This document shows positions 55,245 through 63,405 of a stretch of DNA of 64,000 nucleotides, piece by piece (position 1 is the first letter of the stretch; every line of letters begins with the position of its first letter). The notes below the pieces were generated by a model. That model ran no database searches. It was not told where the DNA came from and was given only the letters and a program-made list of their open reading frames with translations. Origin of the DNA: Streptomyces sp. NBC_01267 (lineage in GTDB: Bacteria > Actinomycetota > Actinomycetes > Streptomycetales > Streptomycetaceae); the NCBI RefSeq assembly GCF_036241575.1, contig NZ_CP108455.1, positions 2,370,501 through 2,434,500 on the forward strand, given 5' to 3'. The position numbers and the translations under genes are program-made.

Positions 55245-55730
55245 TCACCGCCGTACGCGCAGCCGCCCGCGCAGCCGCGCGCCGAGCGAGGGTCTCGGTG
55301 GGAACAGCCGTTCCGTACTGACCACCATGTGCCCCGCCGCGTCCACGTGCGCCGCGGCCTTGTACGGGTCCGCACGGCCCCACCGGCGGGCCAGCGGCAT
55401 CGGCAGCCCCGCGGCCCGCAGCGGGATCTCGTACGGGGCGCCGGCGACGTCCAGCGAGACGCGCACGGGGAGCGTGGCGTCGCGGCGTTCCACCGGGAAC
55501 CGGGCGCGGACGGCCGTACCGCCGCCGTCCGGGGTCGCGGTGCGGGTGGTCCCGCCCTGCCGGACAGGTCCCAGATGTACGGCGGCAGTGCCGGGGTCGG
55601 CGGCTCCCCCGATCCGTACCACCAGCTCCAGCGAGAGTGCCTCACCGTCCTGGAGCCAGCGCGAGGAGAGCAGTTCGACGGTCTCCGCGAACCGCCCGGA
55701 GGCCACCGTCGCATCGGGTACGCCGCCCAC
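55245..55730 (-). CDS. Small beta-rich protein between rne and rplU, function unknown
   Basis: 161 residues from GTG 55730 with TGAGGTG 5 bp upstream. Predicted strands dominate ('L-S-L-E-L-V-V-R-I-G-G' and 'L-P-V-R-V-S-L-D-V-A-G-A-P-Y-E-I-P-L') and the tail is Arg-rich ('G-A-R-L-R-G-R-L-R-V-R-R'). The strand pattern and basic tail recall the C-terminal domain of the 691-residue wall-polymer glycosyltransferase, so it might be a detached accessory domain or remnant. That is weak, by-eye similarity. No catalytic residues are seen. Confidence 0.6.
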   Translation of the reverse strand: MGGVPDATVASGRFAETVELLSSRWLQDGEALSLELVVRIGGAADPGTAAVHLGPVRQGGTTRTATPDGGGTAVRARFPVERRDATLPVRVSLDVAGAPYEIPLRAAGLPMPLARRWGRADPYKAAAHVDAAGHMVVSTERLFPPRPSLGARLRGRLRVRR

Positions 55731-55837
55731 ACCATCACCTCAGCAGTCTCTCGATGTCGCCGCACGACCTCACTGCACGACATCCTCCGGCCCGCGTGCC
55801 CGGCTGTCCGGCGATTCCGGAAAGGCGCACACAGCAG

Positions 55838-55867
55838 AGGTGCGGCTCCGCCAAGGAAACCGCACCT
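55838..55867 (-). terminator. Hairpin downstream of rne
   Basis: Stem AGGTGCGG / CCGCACCT with a 14-nt loop, 31-60 bp past the rne stop. No T run, typical of streptomycete terminators. Confidence 0.6.
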
Positions 55868-55897
55868 CCGGGGTGACTGCTACTTGCGCGACGGCTG

Positions 55898-58800
55898 TCA
55901 GTCCTCCGTGGAGGCCGAGACCGCGGACGGCGCGTCCTGCTCCGCCGCCACGGTCTTCTTGGAAGCCTTCTTGGCCGTCGTCTTCTTGGCGGCCGTCGTC
56001 TTCTTCGCCGCGGTCTTCTTGGCGGCGGCCTTCTTCGCCGGCGCCTTCTTCGCCGTCTTGCGCGCGGCCGTCTTCTTGGCCGGCGCCTCCGGCTCCGCGG
56101 TCGGGGCCTCCGCCTGGGCGGGGGCCTCGTCCGACGGGGCTTCCACCACGACGACAGCCGCTTCGGCCGCGCCCGCGGGGGCGGTGGCCTTACGGGTCGC
56201 GCGGCGGCGGGCCCGCGGCGGCGCGGGCTCGGCGACCGGCTCCGGGGCTGCCTGCGGCTCGTCGGCCACCGGGGCCGGAGCCTCCGCGACGACGATCTCG
56301 GCAGCCTCGTCGGCGACCTTGGGCGCGCCGGCCGGAGCCGTCGCCTTACGGGTCGCCCTGCGGCGCGTACGGGCCGGAGCGGCCTCCTGGACCGGCTCGG
56401 CCTCGACGACCGGCTCCGGGGTCACCGGCTCGGGTGCCACCGGCTCCTCGGCGACCGGCTCGGCCACCGTCTCCGGCTGCGCCGCCCTGGGCGCACCGGC
56501 CGGGGCCGACACCTTGCGGGTCGCCCTGCGACGGCCACGGCTGCGCGTGGCAGCCGCCTCCGCCTCTGCGGGGCTGCTGTACAGGTCCTCGTCCGGTACG
56601 AAGCTCTCCTGCGGCTCCGCGACGTCCGCGTACCCGGCCTCCGGCTCGTGGTCGTCGGCCTGGTCGTGGTCGTGGTCCTGCTCGTGCGTGTGCTCGCCGG
56701 TGTGGTCGTGGTCGCCACCCGCGGAGCCGCCCCGGCCGCGCTTCTTGGCGCGCTTCCCGCCACCGCCGCCGATCGCCGTCGGCTGCTCCATGTGCACGAT
56801 CACGCCGCGCCCGTTGCAGTGGACGCAGGTCTCGGAGAAGGACTCCAGCAGACCCTGCCCCACCCGCTTACGGGTCATCTGGACCAGTCCGAGCGAGGTG
56901 ACCTCGGCCACCTGGTGCTTCGTACGGTCCCGGCCCAGGCACTCCAGCAGCCGCCGCAGCACCAGGTCCCGGTTGGACTCCAGCACCATGTCGATGAAGT
57001 CGACGACGACGATGCCGCCGAGGTCGCGCAGCCGCAGCTGACGCACGATCTCCTCGGCCGCCTCCAGGTTGTTCTTGGTGACGGTCTCTTCCAGGTTGCC
57101 GCCCTGGCCGGTGAACTTGCCGGTGTTGACGTCGACCACGACCATCGCCTCGGTCTTGTCGATCACCAGCGAGCCGCCGCTCGGCAGGTAGACCTTGCGG
57201 TCCAGCGCCTTCATCAGCTGCTCGTCGATGCGGTACGTCGCGAAGACGTCCACCTCGGAGGTCCAGCGCGAGAGCCGGTCAGCCAGGTCGGGGGCGACGT
57301 GGGCGACGTAGCCGTGGATGGTGTTCCACGCGTCGTCACCGCTGACGATGACCTTCGAGAAGTCCTCGTTGAAGATGTCGCGGACGACCCGGACGGTCAT
57401 GTCCGGCTCGCCGTAGAGCAGCGTCGGCGCGTTGGAACTGCCGCCGCTCTTCGCCTTCTTCTCGATGTCCTCCCACTGCGCCTGGAGCCGTTCGACGTCG
57501 CGGCGCAGCTCGTCCTCGCTGGCGCCCTCGGCGGCGGTACGGACGATGACGCCCGCGTCCTCGGGGACGATCTTCTTGAGGATGGTCTTCAGACGCGCGC
57601 GCTCGGTGTCGGGCAGCTTGCGGCTGATGCCGGTCATGGAGCCCTCGGGCACGTAGACCAGGTAGCGGCCGGGCAGCGAGACCTGGCTGGTCAGGCGGGC
57701 GCCCTTGTGGCCGATCGGGTCCTTCGTCACCTGGACGAGGACGGACTGGCCGGACTTGAGCGCGGTCTCGATACGGCGCGGCCCGTGGGCCATGCCGAGC
57801 GCCTCGAAGTTCACCTCACCGGCGTACAGGACGGCGTTGCGGCCCTTGCCGATGTCGACGAACGCGGCCTCCATCGACGGCAGCACGTTCTGGACCTTGC
57901 CCAGGTAGACGTTGCCGACGTAGCTGGTGGCCTGCTCCTTGTTGACGTAGTGCTCGACCAGGACGTTGTCCTCCAGGACACCGATCTGGGTGCGCTCGCC
58001 GTGCTGGCGGACCACCATCACGCGCTCGACGGCCTCACGGCGGGCCAGGAACTCGGCCTCCGTGATGATCGGGACGCGGCGGCGGCCCTGCTCGCGGCCC
58101 TCGCGGCGGCGCTGCTTCTTCGCCTCCATACGGGTCGAGCCCTTGATGGACTGGACCTCGTCGAAGCCGGTGCCGGGCTCGCGCTCGGCTTCCTTCTTGC
58201 GCGGCTCGCGGACCTTGACGACCGTACGCTCCGGGTCGTCGGCCACCGCGTCGGCGTCGGTGCCCGAGTCACCGCTGCGACGGCGGCGACGCCGGCGGCG
58301 GCGGCTGCTGCTCGACCCGGAGGCACCGTTGTCGTCGGTGTCGGTGTCGCTGTCGCCGTGGTCGTCGCCGTCCGTGTCCTGGTCGGCGGCGTCGCGGGAC
58401 TCGCCCTCGTCGGCGCCTTCGGACTCGTCGTCGTGCTGGTCGTTGTGGTGCTCGTCCGTCTCCGCGGACTCACCGCGGCGACGGCGGCGGCCACCCCGGC
58501 GGCGGCGGCGCGAGGGGCGGTCGCCGTACTCGTCGGACTCCTCGCCCCCGCCCTGCGCGTCCTCGGACTCCGGCTCTTCCTCGACGGGCTCCTCGGCCGC
58601 GGGCGCGGCCACCGGCTCGGGGGCCTTCTCGGCCTCGGCGGGCTCGCCACGGCGACGGCGACGACGGCCGCGCGAGCCGCCGTGCGACGCGGACTCGGCG
58701 GGCTCGGGGGCCTTCACGGTCTCCTCGACGCCCTCCTCCTCGTCCTCGATGTCCGTGATCTCCTCGACCGGCTCCGCGGACCTGGCAGCAGCGGCAGCAG

Positions 58801-59971
58801 CGGCGGTCTCCGGCGTCTGGAACATCGGCTCGGCGAAGACGGGCGCCTGGAACACGGCCACGGCGGGACGCTGCGCCCGGCGACGGGAGCGGGCCGGCTC
58901 GGCGGGCTCCGCGGGCTGCGGGGCCTTCTCCTTCTCGGCCACCGCGGTGAACTGCGGGGACTCGGCCCTGCGGCGCTTACGTCCGCGGGGCGCCGCCTCC
59001 GTCTCCTCGGCCAGCGCCTCGGCGACGGCCTCGGGCAGGCTCTCGCCCGCGGCCTCGGGCTGGGCGATCTCGGGCTCCGGGGTGGCGACGGGCGCGGTGG
59101 CACGGCGGCGGTTACGGCCGCGCGGCGCCTCGACGGGGGCTTCGTCGGCCTGCGGCGCCGGCTCTTCGGCGGCGGGCTGCTCGACAGCGGGCGCGGTCGC
59201 CTTACGGGTCGCGCGGCGGCGGGCGCGCGGCGGAGCGGCGTCCTGCGCCACCGGGGCCTCGTCGGCCGCTGCGGTCTCCGGCTCGGCGGCCACGGGCTCG
59301 GCGGCCGGGGCCTCCGCGCTCTTCGGCGCACCGGCGGGTGCGGTCGCCTTACGGGTGGCACGACGGCGGGCGCGCGGCGGGGCCGCGTCCGGGGTCTCAT
59401 CGACCACAACGGCCTCCGGCTCAGCAGCGGCCACGGGGGCCTGAGTGGTCTGCGGGTCTTCCACAGGTGTGCCGGTGCCACGGGTGGCACGACGGCGGGT
59501 CCGCGCGGGCGGCGCCGCGTCGGCCTCTGTGTCCTTGGCGTCCTTGGCGTCCTTGACGGATCCGGCGGTCGCCTCGGTCACCGGTGCACCCGCGGGGGCG
59601 GAGGCACGGCGGCGGCCCCGCGGTGCGGGCTCCGCGGCCTCGGCGGTGACCGGGGTGTCGGCGATGTCCGTGGGGCGGGTCTCCGCCGGCTCGGCGGCCT
59701 TCGCGGCGCCCGCCGGAGCGGTCGCCTTACGGGTCGCGCGGCGGCGGACGGGCGGAGCCGCCTCGCCGGTCGCCGATCCGGCCGCGGTACCCTCCGCGGC
59801 CGGTATGGCCGGCGTCACCACTTCGGCCGCGTCCGCGGCGGCGTCGCGCGCACCGGCCGGGGGCCCGGCGGGGCGTGATGCCGCGCGGCGCCTGCGGCGC
59901 GGCGGCAGCGTGTCGCTGGGACTGGTCTCTTCGTTCGCTCCGGTGGTACCGGATTCGTTCGACTCAAGCAT
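55898..59971 (-). CDS. rne: Ribonuclease E/G with long repeat-rich arms
   Basis: 1357 residues from ATG 59971 (M-L-E-S-N-E-S-G-T-T). The catalytic core (about 650-1065) has an S1 domain ('Y-V-G-N-V-Y-L-G-K-V-Q-N-V-L-P-S-M-E-A-A-F'), the metal Asp in 'V-V-D-V-N-T-G-K-F-T-G' and 'V-V-V-D-F-I-D-M', and the Zn-link Cys pair C-V-H-C. The N-terminal arm (1-640) and C-terminal arm (1065-1357) consist of about 11 copies of a module with core R-R-R-A-T-R-K-A-T-A-P-A-G-A spaced by Pro/Glu/Ala, an Asp-rich patch and, at the end, a Lys/Ala/Thr run. The arms probably bind RNA and other degradosome proteins, as in S. coelicolor RNase ES. Confidence 0.95.
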   Translation of the reverse strand: MLESNESGTTGANEETSPSDTLPPRRRRRAASRPAGPPAGARDAAADAAEVVTPAIPAAEGTAAGSATGEAAPPVRRRATRKATAPAGAAKAAEPAETRPTDIADTPVTAEAAEPAPRGRRRASAPAGAPVTEATAGSVKDAKDAKDTEADAAPPARTRRRATRGTGTPVEDPQTTQAPVAAAEPEAVVVDETPDAAPPRARRRATRKATAPAGAPKSAEAPAAEPVAAEPETAAADEAPVAQDAAPPRARRRATRKATAPAVEQPAAEEPAPQADEAPVEAPRGRNRRRATAPVATPEPEIAQPEAAGESLPEAVAEALAEETEAAPRGRKRRRAESPQFTAVAEKEKAPQPAEPAEPARSRRRAQRPAVAVFQAPVFAEPMFQTPETAAAAAAARSAEPVEEITDIEDEEEGVEETVKAPEPAESASHGGSRGRRRRRRGEPAEAEKAPEPVAAPAAEEPVEEEPESEDAQGGGEESDEYGDRPSRRRRRGGRRRRRGESAETDEHHNDQHDDESEGADEGESRDAADQDTDGDDHGDSDTDTDDNGASGSSSSRRRRRRRRRSGDSGTDADAVADDPERTVVKVREPRKKEAEREPGTGFDEVQSIKGSTRMEAKKQRRREGREQGRRRVPIITEAEFLARREAVERVMVVRQHGERTQIGVLEDNVLVEHYVNKEQATSYVGNVYLGKVQNVLPSMEAAFVDIGKGRNAVLYAGEVNFEALGMAHGPRRIETALKSGQSVLVQVTKDPIGHKGARLTSQVSLPGRYLVYVPEGSMTGISRKLPDTERARLKTILKKIVPEDAGVIVRTAAEGASEDELRRDVERLQAQWEDIEKKAKSGGSSNAPTLLYGEPDMTVRVVRDIFNEDFSKVIVSGDDAWNTIHGYVAHVAPDLADRLSRWTSEVDVFATYRIDEQLMKALDRKVYLPSGGSLVIDKTEAMVVVDVNTGKFTGQGGNLEETVTKNNLEAAEEIVRQLRLRDLGGIVVVDFIDMVLESNRDLVLRRLLECLGRDRTKHQVAEVTSLGLVQMTRKRVGQGLLESFSETCVHCNGRGVIVHMEQPTAIGGGGGKRAKKRGRGGSAGGDHDHTGEHTHEQDHDHDQADDHEPEAGYADVAEPQESFVPDEDLYSSPAEAEAAATRSRGRRRATRKVSAPAGAPRAAQPETVAEPVAEEPVAPEPVTPEPVVEAEPVQEAAPARTRRRATRKATAPAGAPKVADEAAEIVVAEAPAPVADEPQAAPEPVAEPAPPRARRRATRKATAPAGAAEAAVVVVEAPSDEAPAQAEAPTAEPEAPAKKTAARKTAKKAPAKKAAAKKTAAKKTTAAKKTTAKKASKKTVAAEQDAPSAVSASTED

Positions 59972-60255
59972 GCGGGCGGTTCTCCCGTCACGCTCCCGGG
60001 CGCCGCGTCTGTTTCCGGTCCGGCACGGTCCGCGTCTGATGCGCGGTTCCGCTCGTCCGGGGCGCGGGCGCCGCACGGGAGCTGATGTCTGGCTCGCCGG
60101 TTCCCTACGCGATGTACGTACGGCCTGGCGAAAGTCTTCTGGTCAGTGCGCTGCCCGACCCAGGTGGCTCCCGGATCCAAGGGCTGCGCTACAACGACTG
60201 TCCTTACGCGGCGGGACCGCTCCCAGGCCCTGAAGGGCCGGGGAGGCACCCCCTC
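59972..60255. other. rne upstream region, no gene seen
   Basis: 284 bp between the DUF2344 gene stop and the rne start. It contains a short stem GGCCCT-ga-AGGGCC (60226-60239) and presumably the rne promoter and 5' leader, which I cannot place. Confidence 0.45.
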
Positions 60256-61089
60256 CTACGCCGTCGCGGGTGTCCCCCCGGCGGAAAGCCGGTGGGAGGC
60301 CGTCCCGGCGGCCGTGGGTGGAGCGGCCGGGGCTGCCTCGCGGTCGGGCGAGAGCGGGTCGGTCACCGTGCCGGACTCCTCGTCGAAGAGCCCCTGCGCC
60401 AGCCTGGTCACCGCTGCGGGGACCGGCGGCGCGAGGTCGGCCACAGCGTGGAGACCGGACAGGACGTCGTCGGGTCGCACAGCAGGCGTCACGTGCCGAA
60501 CAACCAGCCGCAGTATCGCACAGCGCTCACCCCCCGGCCTATTGACGAGGTCCGTGCCGTCCGCTCCGGTGGCGTCGGCGCGCGCACCGGGCTCGGGGCG
60601 GACGGCCACCAGCTCGGCCACGGCGCTGCGGGCGTCGAAGGTCCGCACACCGTTCTTCGTACGGCGCTGGACCTCGACGGTCCCGGCCGCGACGAAGGCC
60701 GCGACGGCCCGCTCCGCTTCCTCGAACTCGACGCCGTCCAGGCGCAGTTCCCATACGGACGCGGTCAGCCGATCGGCGAGACCCGAGGTGCGCGCCTCGA
60801 CCGCGTCGGTGATGTCGAGCCCGTCGGGGAGTGATTCGTCCAGGAGCTGCCGCAGCTTCTCCGGGTCGCGCGCCTCGGTGAGCGCGATCTCCAGGAATTC
60901 GGCCTCGCTGCCGGTGCCGGTGGGTGCGGCATTGGCGTACGAGACCTTCGGGTGCGGGGTGAAGCCCGCCGAGTACGCCATGGGCACCTCGGCTCTGCGC
61001 AGTGCCCGCTCGAAGGCGCGCTGGAAGTCACGGTGGCTGGTGAACCGGAGGCGGCCGCGCTTGGTGTAGCGCAGTCGGATGCGCTGCAC
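60256..61089 (-). CDS. TIGR03936/DUF2344 family radical SAM-associated protein
   Basis: 277 residues from GTG 61089. The start 'V-Q-R-I-R-L-R-Y-T-K-R-G-R-L-R-F-T-S-H-R-D-F' with 'A-E-V-P-M-A-Y-S-A-G-F-T-P-H-P-K-V-S-Y' identifies the family. From memory homologues begin 'M-A-K-R-Q-P-E-G-P-P-P-A-P-A-V-Q-R'; here the matching codons start with CTG at 61131 behind GAGGAG, so 291 residues is likely. The partner TIGR03960 radical SAM gene is directly upstream. The two are often fused in other bacteria, and role with RNase E or ribosome assembly is only suspected. Confidence 0.88.
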   Translation of the reverse strand: MQRIRLRYTKRGRLRFTSHRDFQRAFERALRRAEVPMAYSAGFTPHPKVSYANAAPTGTGSEAEFLEIALTEARDPEKLRQLLDESLPDGLDITDAVEARTSGLADRLTASVWELRLDGVEFEEAERAVAAFVAAGTVEVQRRTKNGVRTFDARSAVAELVAVRPEPGARADATGADGTDLVNRPGGERCAILRLVVRHVTPAVRPDDVLSGLHAVADLAPPVPAAVTRLAQGLFDEESGTVTDPLSPDREAAPAAPPTAAGTASHRLSAGGTPATA

Positions 61090-61427
61090 CGCCGGAGCGG
61101 GCGGCGGGCCTTCGGGCTGTCGCTTGCCCAGTGGTTCTTCTCCTCGGTGCGGGGCTGGCGCGGGGGACGCGCCGCCCTACGGCGGGGTTCCCGGGGTACC
61201 CGGACCGGCTCACCCCGGTCCGGCTCTGTGCCGGACAGGGAGATCTCTGGCCTCGGTACCACGTCGGGGACAGTCGTTTCTACTACCCAGAGTACGCGTA
61301 CGGGGCACCACAGGTTCCCGGACCCGGACGGGCACGCTCCGCCGACCGGGGGACGCCCCGTGGTACGCCACTGCCCGGCCGCGGAGTTCCGTGGCCGGGC
61401 AGTGTGCCGGTCGGTGACCGGCGGGGG
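61090..61427. other. Intergenic region between the radical SAM and DUF2344 genes
   Basis: 338 bp (296 if the DUF2344 gene starts at CTG 61131). It contains the terminator at 61369-61404 and GC-rich inverted repeats around 61190-61250. No gene seen. Confidence 0.5.
61369..61404 (-). terminator. Terminator downstream of the radical SAM gene
   Basis: Stem CACTGCCCGGCC / GGCCGGGCAGTG with a 12-nt loop, 24 bp past the stop. Confidence 0.7.
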
Positions 61428-63353
61428 CTACTTGACGACCGTCAGCGGCAGCAGCTTCTTGCCGGTGGGGCCGATCTGGATGCTGGTGTCCATCTGCGGG
61501 CAGACGCCGCAGTCGAAGCACGGCGTCCAGCGGCAGTCCTCGACCTCGGTCTCGTCGAGCGAGTCCTGCCAGTCCTCCCAGAGCCAGTCCTTGTCGAGGC
61601 CGGAGTCGAGGTGGTCCCAGGGCAGGACCTCCTCGTACGTGCGCTCACGGGTGGTGTACCAGTCGACGTCCACGCCGAAGTCCGGGAGCGTCTGCTCGGC
61701 GGCCTTCATCCAGCGGTCGTAGCTGAAGTACTCGCGCCAGCCGTCGAAACGTCCGCCGCCCTCGTACACCGCGCGGATGACCGAGCCGACCCGGCGGTCA
61801 CCGCGTGAGAGCAGGCCCTCGACGATGCCGGGCTTGCCGTCGTGGTAGCGGAAGCCGATCGAGCGGCCGTACTTCTTGTCGCCGCGGATCTTGTCGCGCA
61901 GCTTGGTCAGCCGGGCGTCGGTCTCCTCGGCGGAGAGCTGCGGGGCCCACTGGAACGGGGTGTGCGGCTTGGGCACGAAGCCGCCGATGGACACCGTGCA
62001 GCGGATGTCGTTCTGTCCGGAGACCCGGCGGCCCTCGGCGATGACGTTGACCGCCATGTCGCCGATCTGCAGGACGTCCTCGTCGGTCTCGGTGGGCAGG
62101 CCGCACATGAAGTACAGCTTCACCTGGCGCCAGCCGTTGCCGTAGGCCGTGGAGACCGTACGGATGAGGTCCTCCTCCGAGACCATCTTGTTGATGACCT
62201 TGCGGATGCGCTCCGAGCCGCCCTCGGGCGCGAAGGTCAGGCCGGACCTGCGGCCGTTCCTGGTCAGCTCGTTGGCGAGGTCGATGTTGAAGGCGTCGAC
62301 CCGGGTGGACGGCAGCGAGAGGCCGACCTTGTCCTCGGTGTAGCGGTCGGCGAGGCCCTTGGCGATCTCGCCGATCTCGGTGTGGTCGGCGGAGGAGAGC
62401 GAGAGCAGCCCGACCTCCTCGAAACCGGTCGCCTTGAGACCCTTCTCCACCATGTCGCCGATGCCGGTGATGCTTCGCTCCCGCACGGGGCGCGTGATCA
62501 TGCCGGCCTGGCAGAAACGGCAGCCGCGGGTGCAGCCGCGGAAGATCTCGACGGACATCCGCTCGTGGACGGTCTCGGCGAGGGGCACGAGGGGCTGCTT
62601 GGGGTACGGCCACTCGTCGAGGTCCATCACGGTGTGCTTGGAGACACGCCACGGGACACCCGGCCGGTTCGGCACGGTGCGTCCGATGCGGCCGTCGGGC
62701 AGGTACTCGACGTCGTAGAAGCGCGGGACGTACACCCCGCCGGTCCTCGACAGCCGGAAGAGCACCTCGTCACGGCCGCCGGGGCGGCCCTCCGCCTTCC
62801 AGGCGCGGACGATCTCGGTGATCTCCAGGACGGCCTGCTCGCCGTCGCCGATGACCGCGCAGTCGATGAACTCCGCGATCGGCTCGGGGTTGAAGGCCGC
62901 GTGGCCGCCCGCGAGGACGATCGGGTCCTCGACGGTCCGGTCCTTGGCGTCCAGCGGGATGCCCGCCAGGTCCAGGGCGGTGAGCATGTTGGTGTAGCCG
63001 AGCTCGGTGGAGAAGCTCAGCCCGAAGACGTCGAAGGCCTTCACGGGCCGGTGCGCGTCCACGGTGAACTGCGGGACCTGGTGCTCGCGCATCAGCTCTT
63101 CGAGGTCCGGCCAGACGCTGTAGGTGCGCTCGGCGAGGACGCCCTCACGCTCGTTCAGTACCTCGTAGAGGATCATGACGCCCTGGTTGGGCAGGCCCAC
63201 CTCGTACGCGTCCGGGTACATGAGGGCCCAGCGGACGTCGCATGCGTCCCAGTCTTTGACAGTGGAGTTCAGTTCACCGCCGACGTACTGGATGGGCTTC
63301 TGGACGTGCGGGAGAAGCGCTTCCAGCCGCGGGAAGACCGACTCGACAGGCAT
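61428..63353 (-). CDS. TIGR03960 family B12-binding-domain radical SAM protein
   Basis: 641 residues from ATG 63353 (a further ATG at 63368 would add five). Order: N-terminal B12-like Rossmann domain (about 35-175), radical SAM domain with 'F-R-G-C-T-R-G-C-R-F-C-Q-A-G' (CxxxCxxC), and a C-terminal part with another Cys cluster 'C-R-W-T-P-C-F-D-C-G-V-C'. After strand 1 of the B12 domain the expected D-x-H-x-x-G is D-A-Y-E-V-G, so the base-off His ligand is Tyr. Probable modification enzyme of unknown substrate, paired with DUF2344. Confidence 0.9.
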   Translation of the reverse strand: MPVESVFPRLEALLPHVQKPIQYVGGELNSTVKDWDACDVRWALMYPDAYEVGLPNQGVMILYEVLNEREGVLAERTYSVWPDLEELMREHQVPQFTVDAHRPVKAFDVFGLSFSTELGYTNMLTALDLAGIPLDAKDRTVEDPIVLAGGHAAFNPEPIAEFIDCAVIGDGEQAVLEITEIVRAWKAEGRPGGRDEVLFRLSRTGGVYVPRFYDVEYLPDGRIGRTVPNRPGVPWRVSKHTVMDLDEWPYPKQPLVPLAETVHERMSVEIFRGCTRGCRFCQAGMITRPVRERSITGIGDMVEKGLKATGFEEVGLLSLSSADHTEIGEIAKGLADRYTEDKVGLSLPSTRVDAFNIDLANELTRNGRRSGLTFAPEGGSERIRKVINKMVSEEDLIRTVSTAYGNGWRQVKLYFMCGLPTETDEDVLQIGDMAVNVIAEGRRVSGQNDIRCTVSIGGFVPKPHTPFQWAPQLSAEETDARLTKLRDKIRGDKKYGRSIGFRYHDGKPGIVEGLLSRGDRRVGSVIRAVYEGGGRFDGWREYFSYDRWMKAAEQTLPDFGVDVDWYTTRERTYEEVLPWDHLDSGLDKDWLWEDWQDSLDETEVEDCRWTPCFDCGVCPQMDTSIQIGPTGKKLLPLTVVK

Positions 63354-63405
63354 GGTGGTGTCTCTCATGAGCGGGCAGGGGTGACCATCCAGCGTACCCC
63401 GGCGG

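Noticed and set aside
56648..59878. Long open frame of 1076 codons opposite rne
   Set aside because: Antisense of a repetitive GC-rich gene; composition is Leu/Gly/Arg shadow and the rne frame has clear catalytic motifs.
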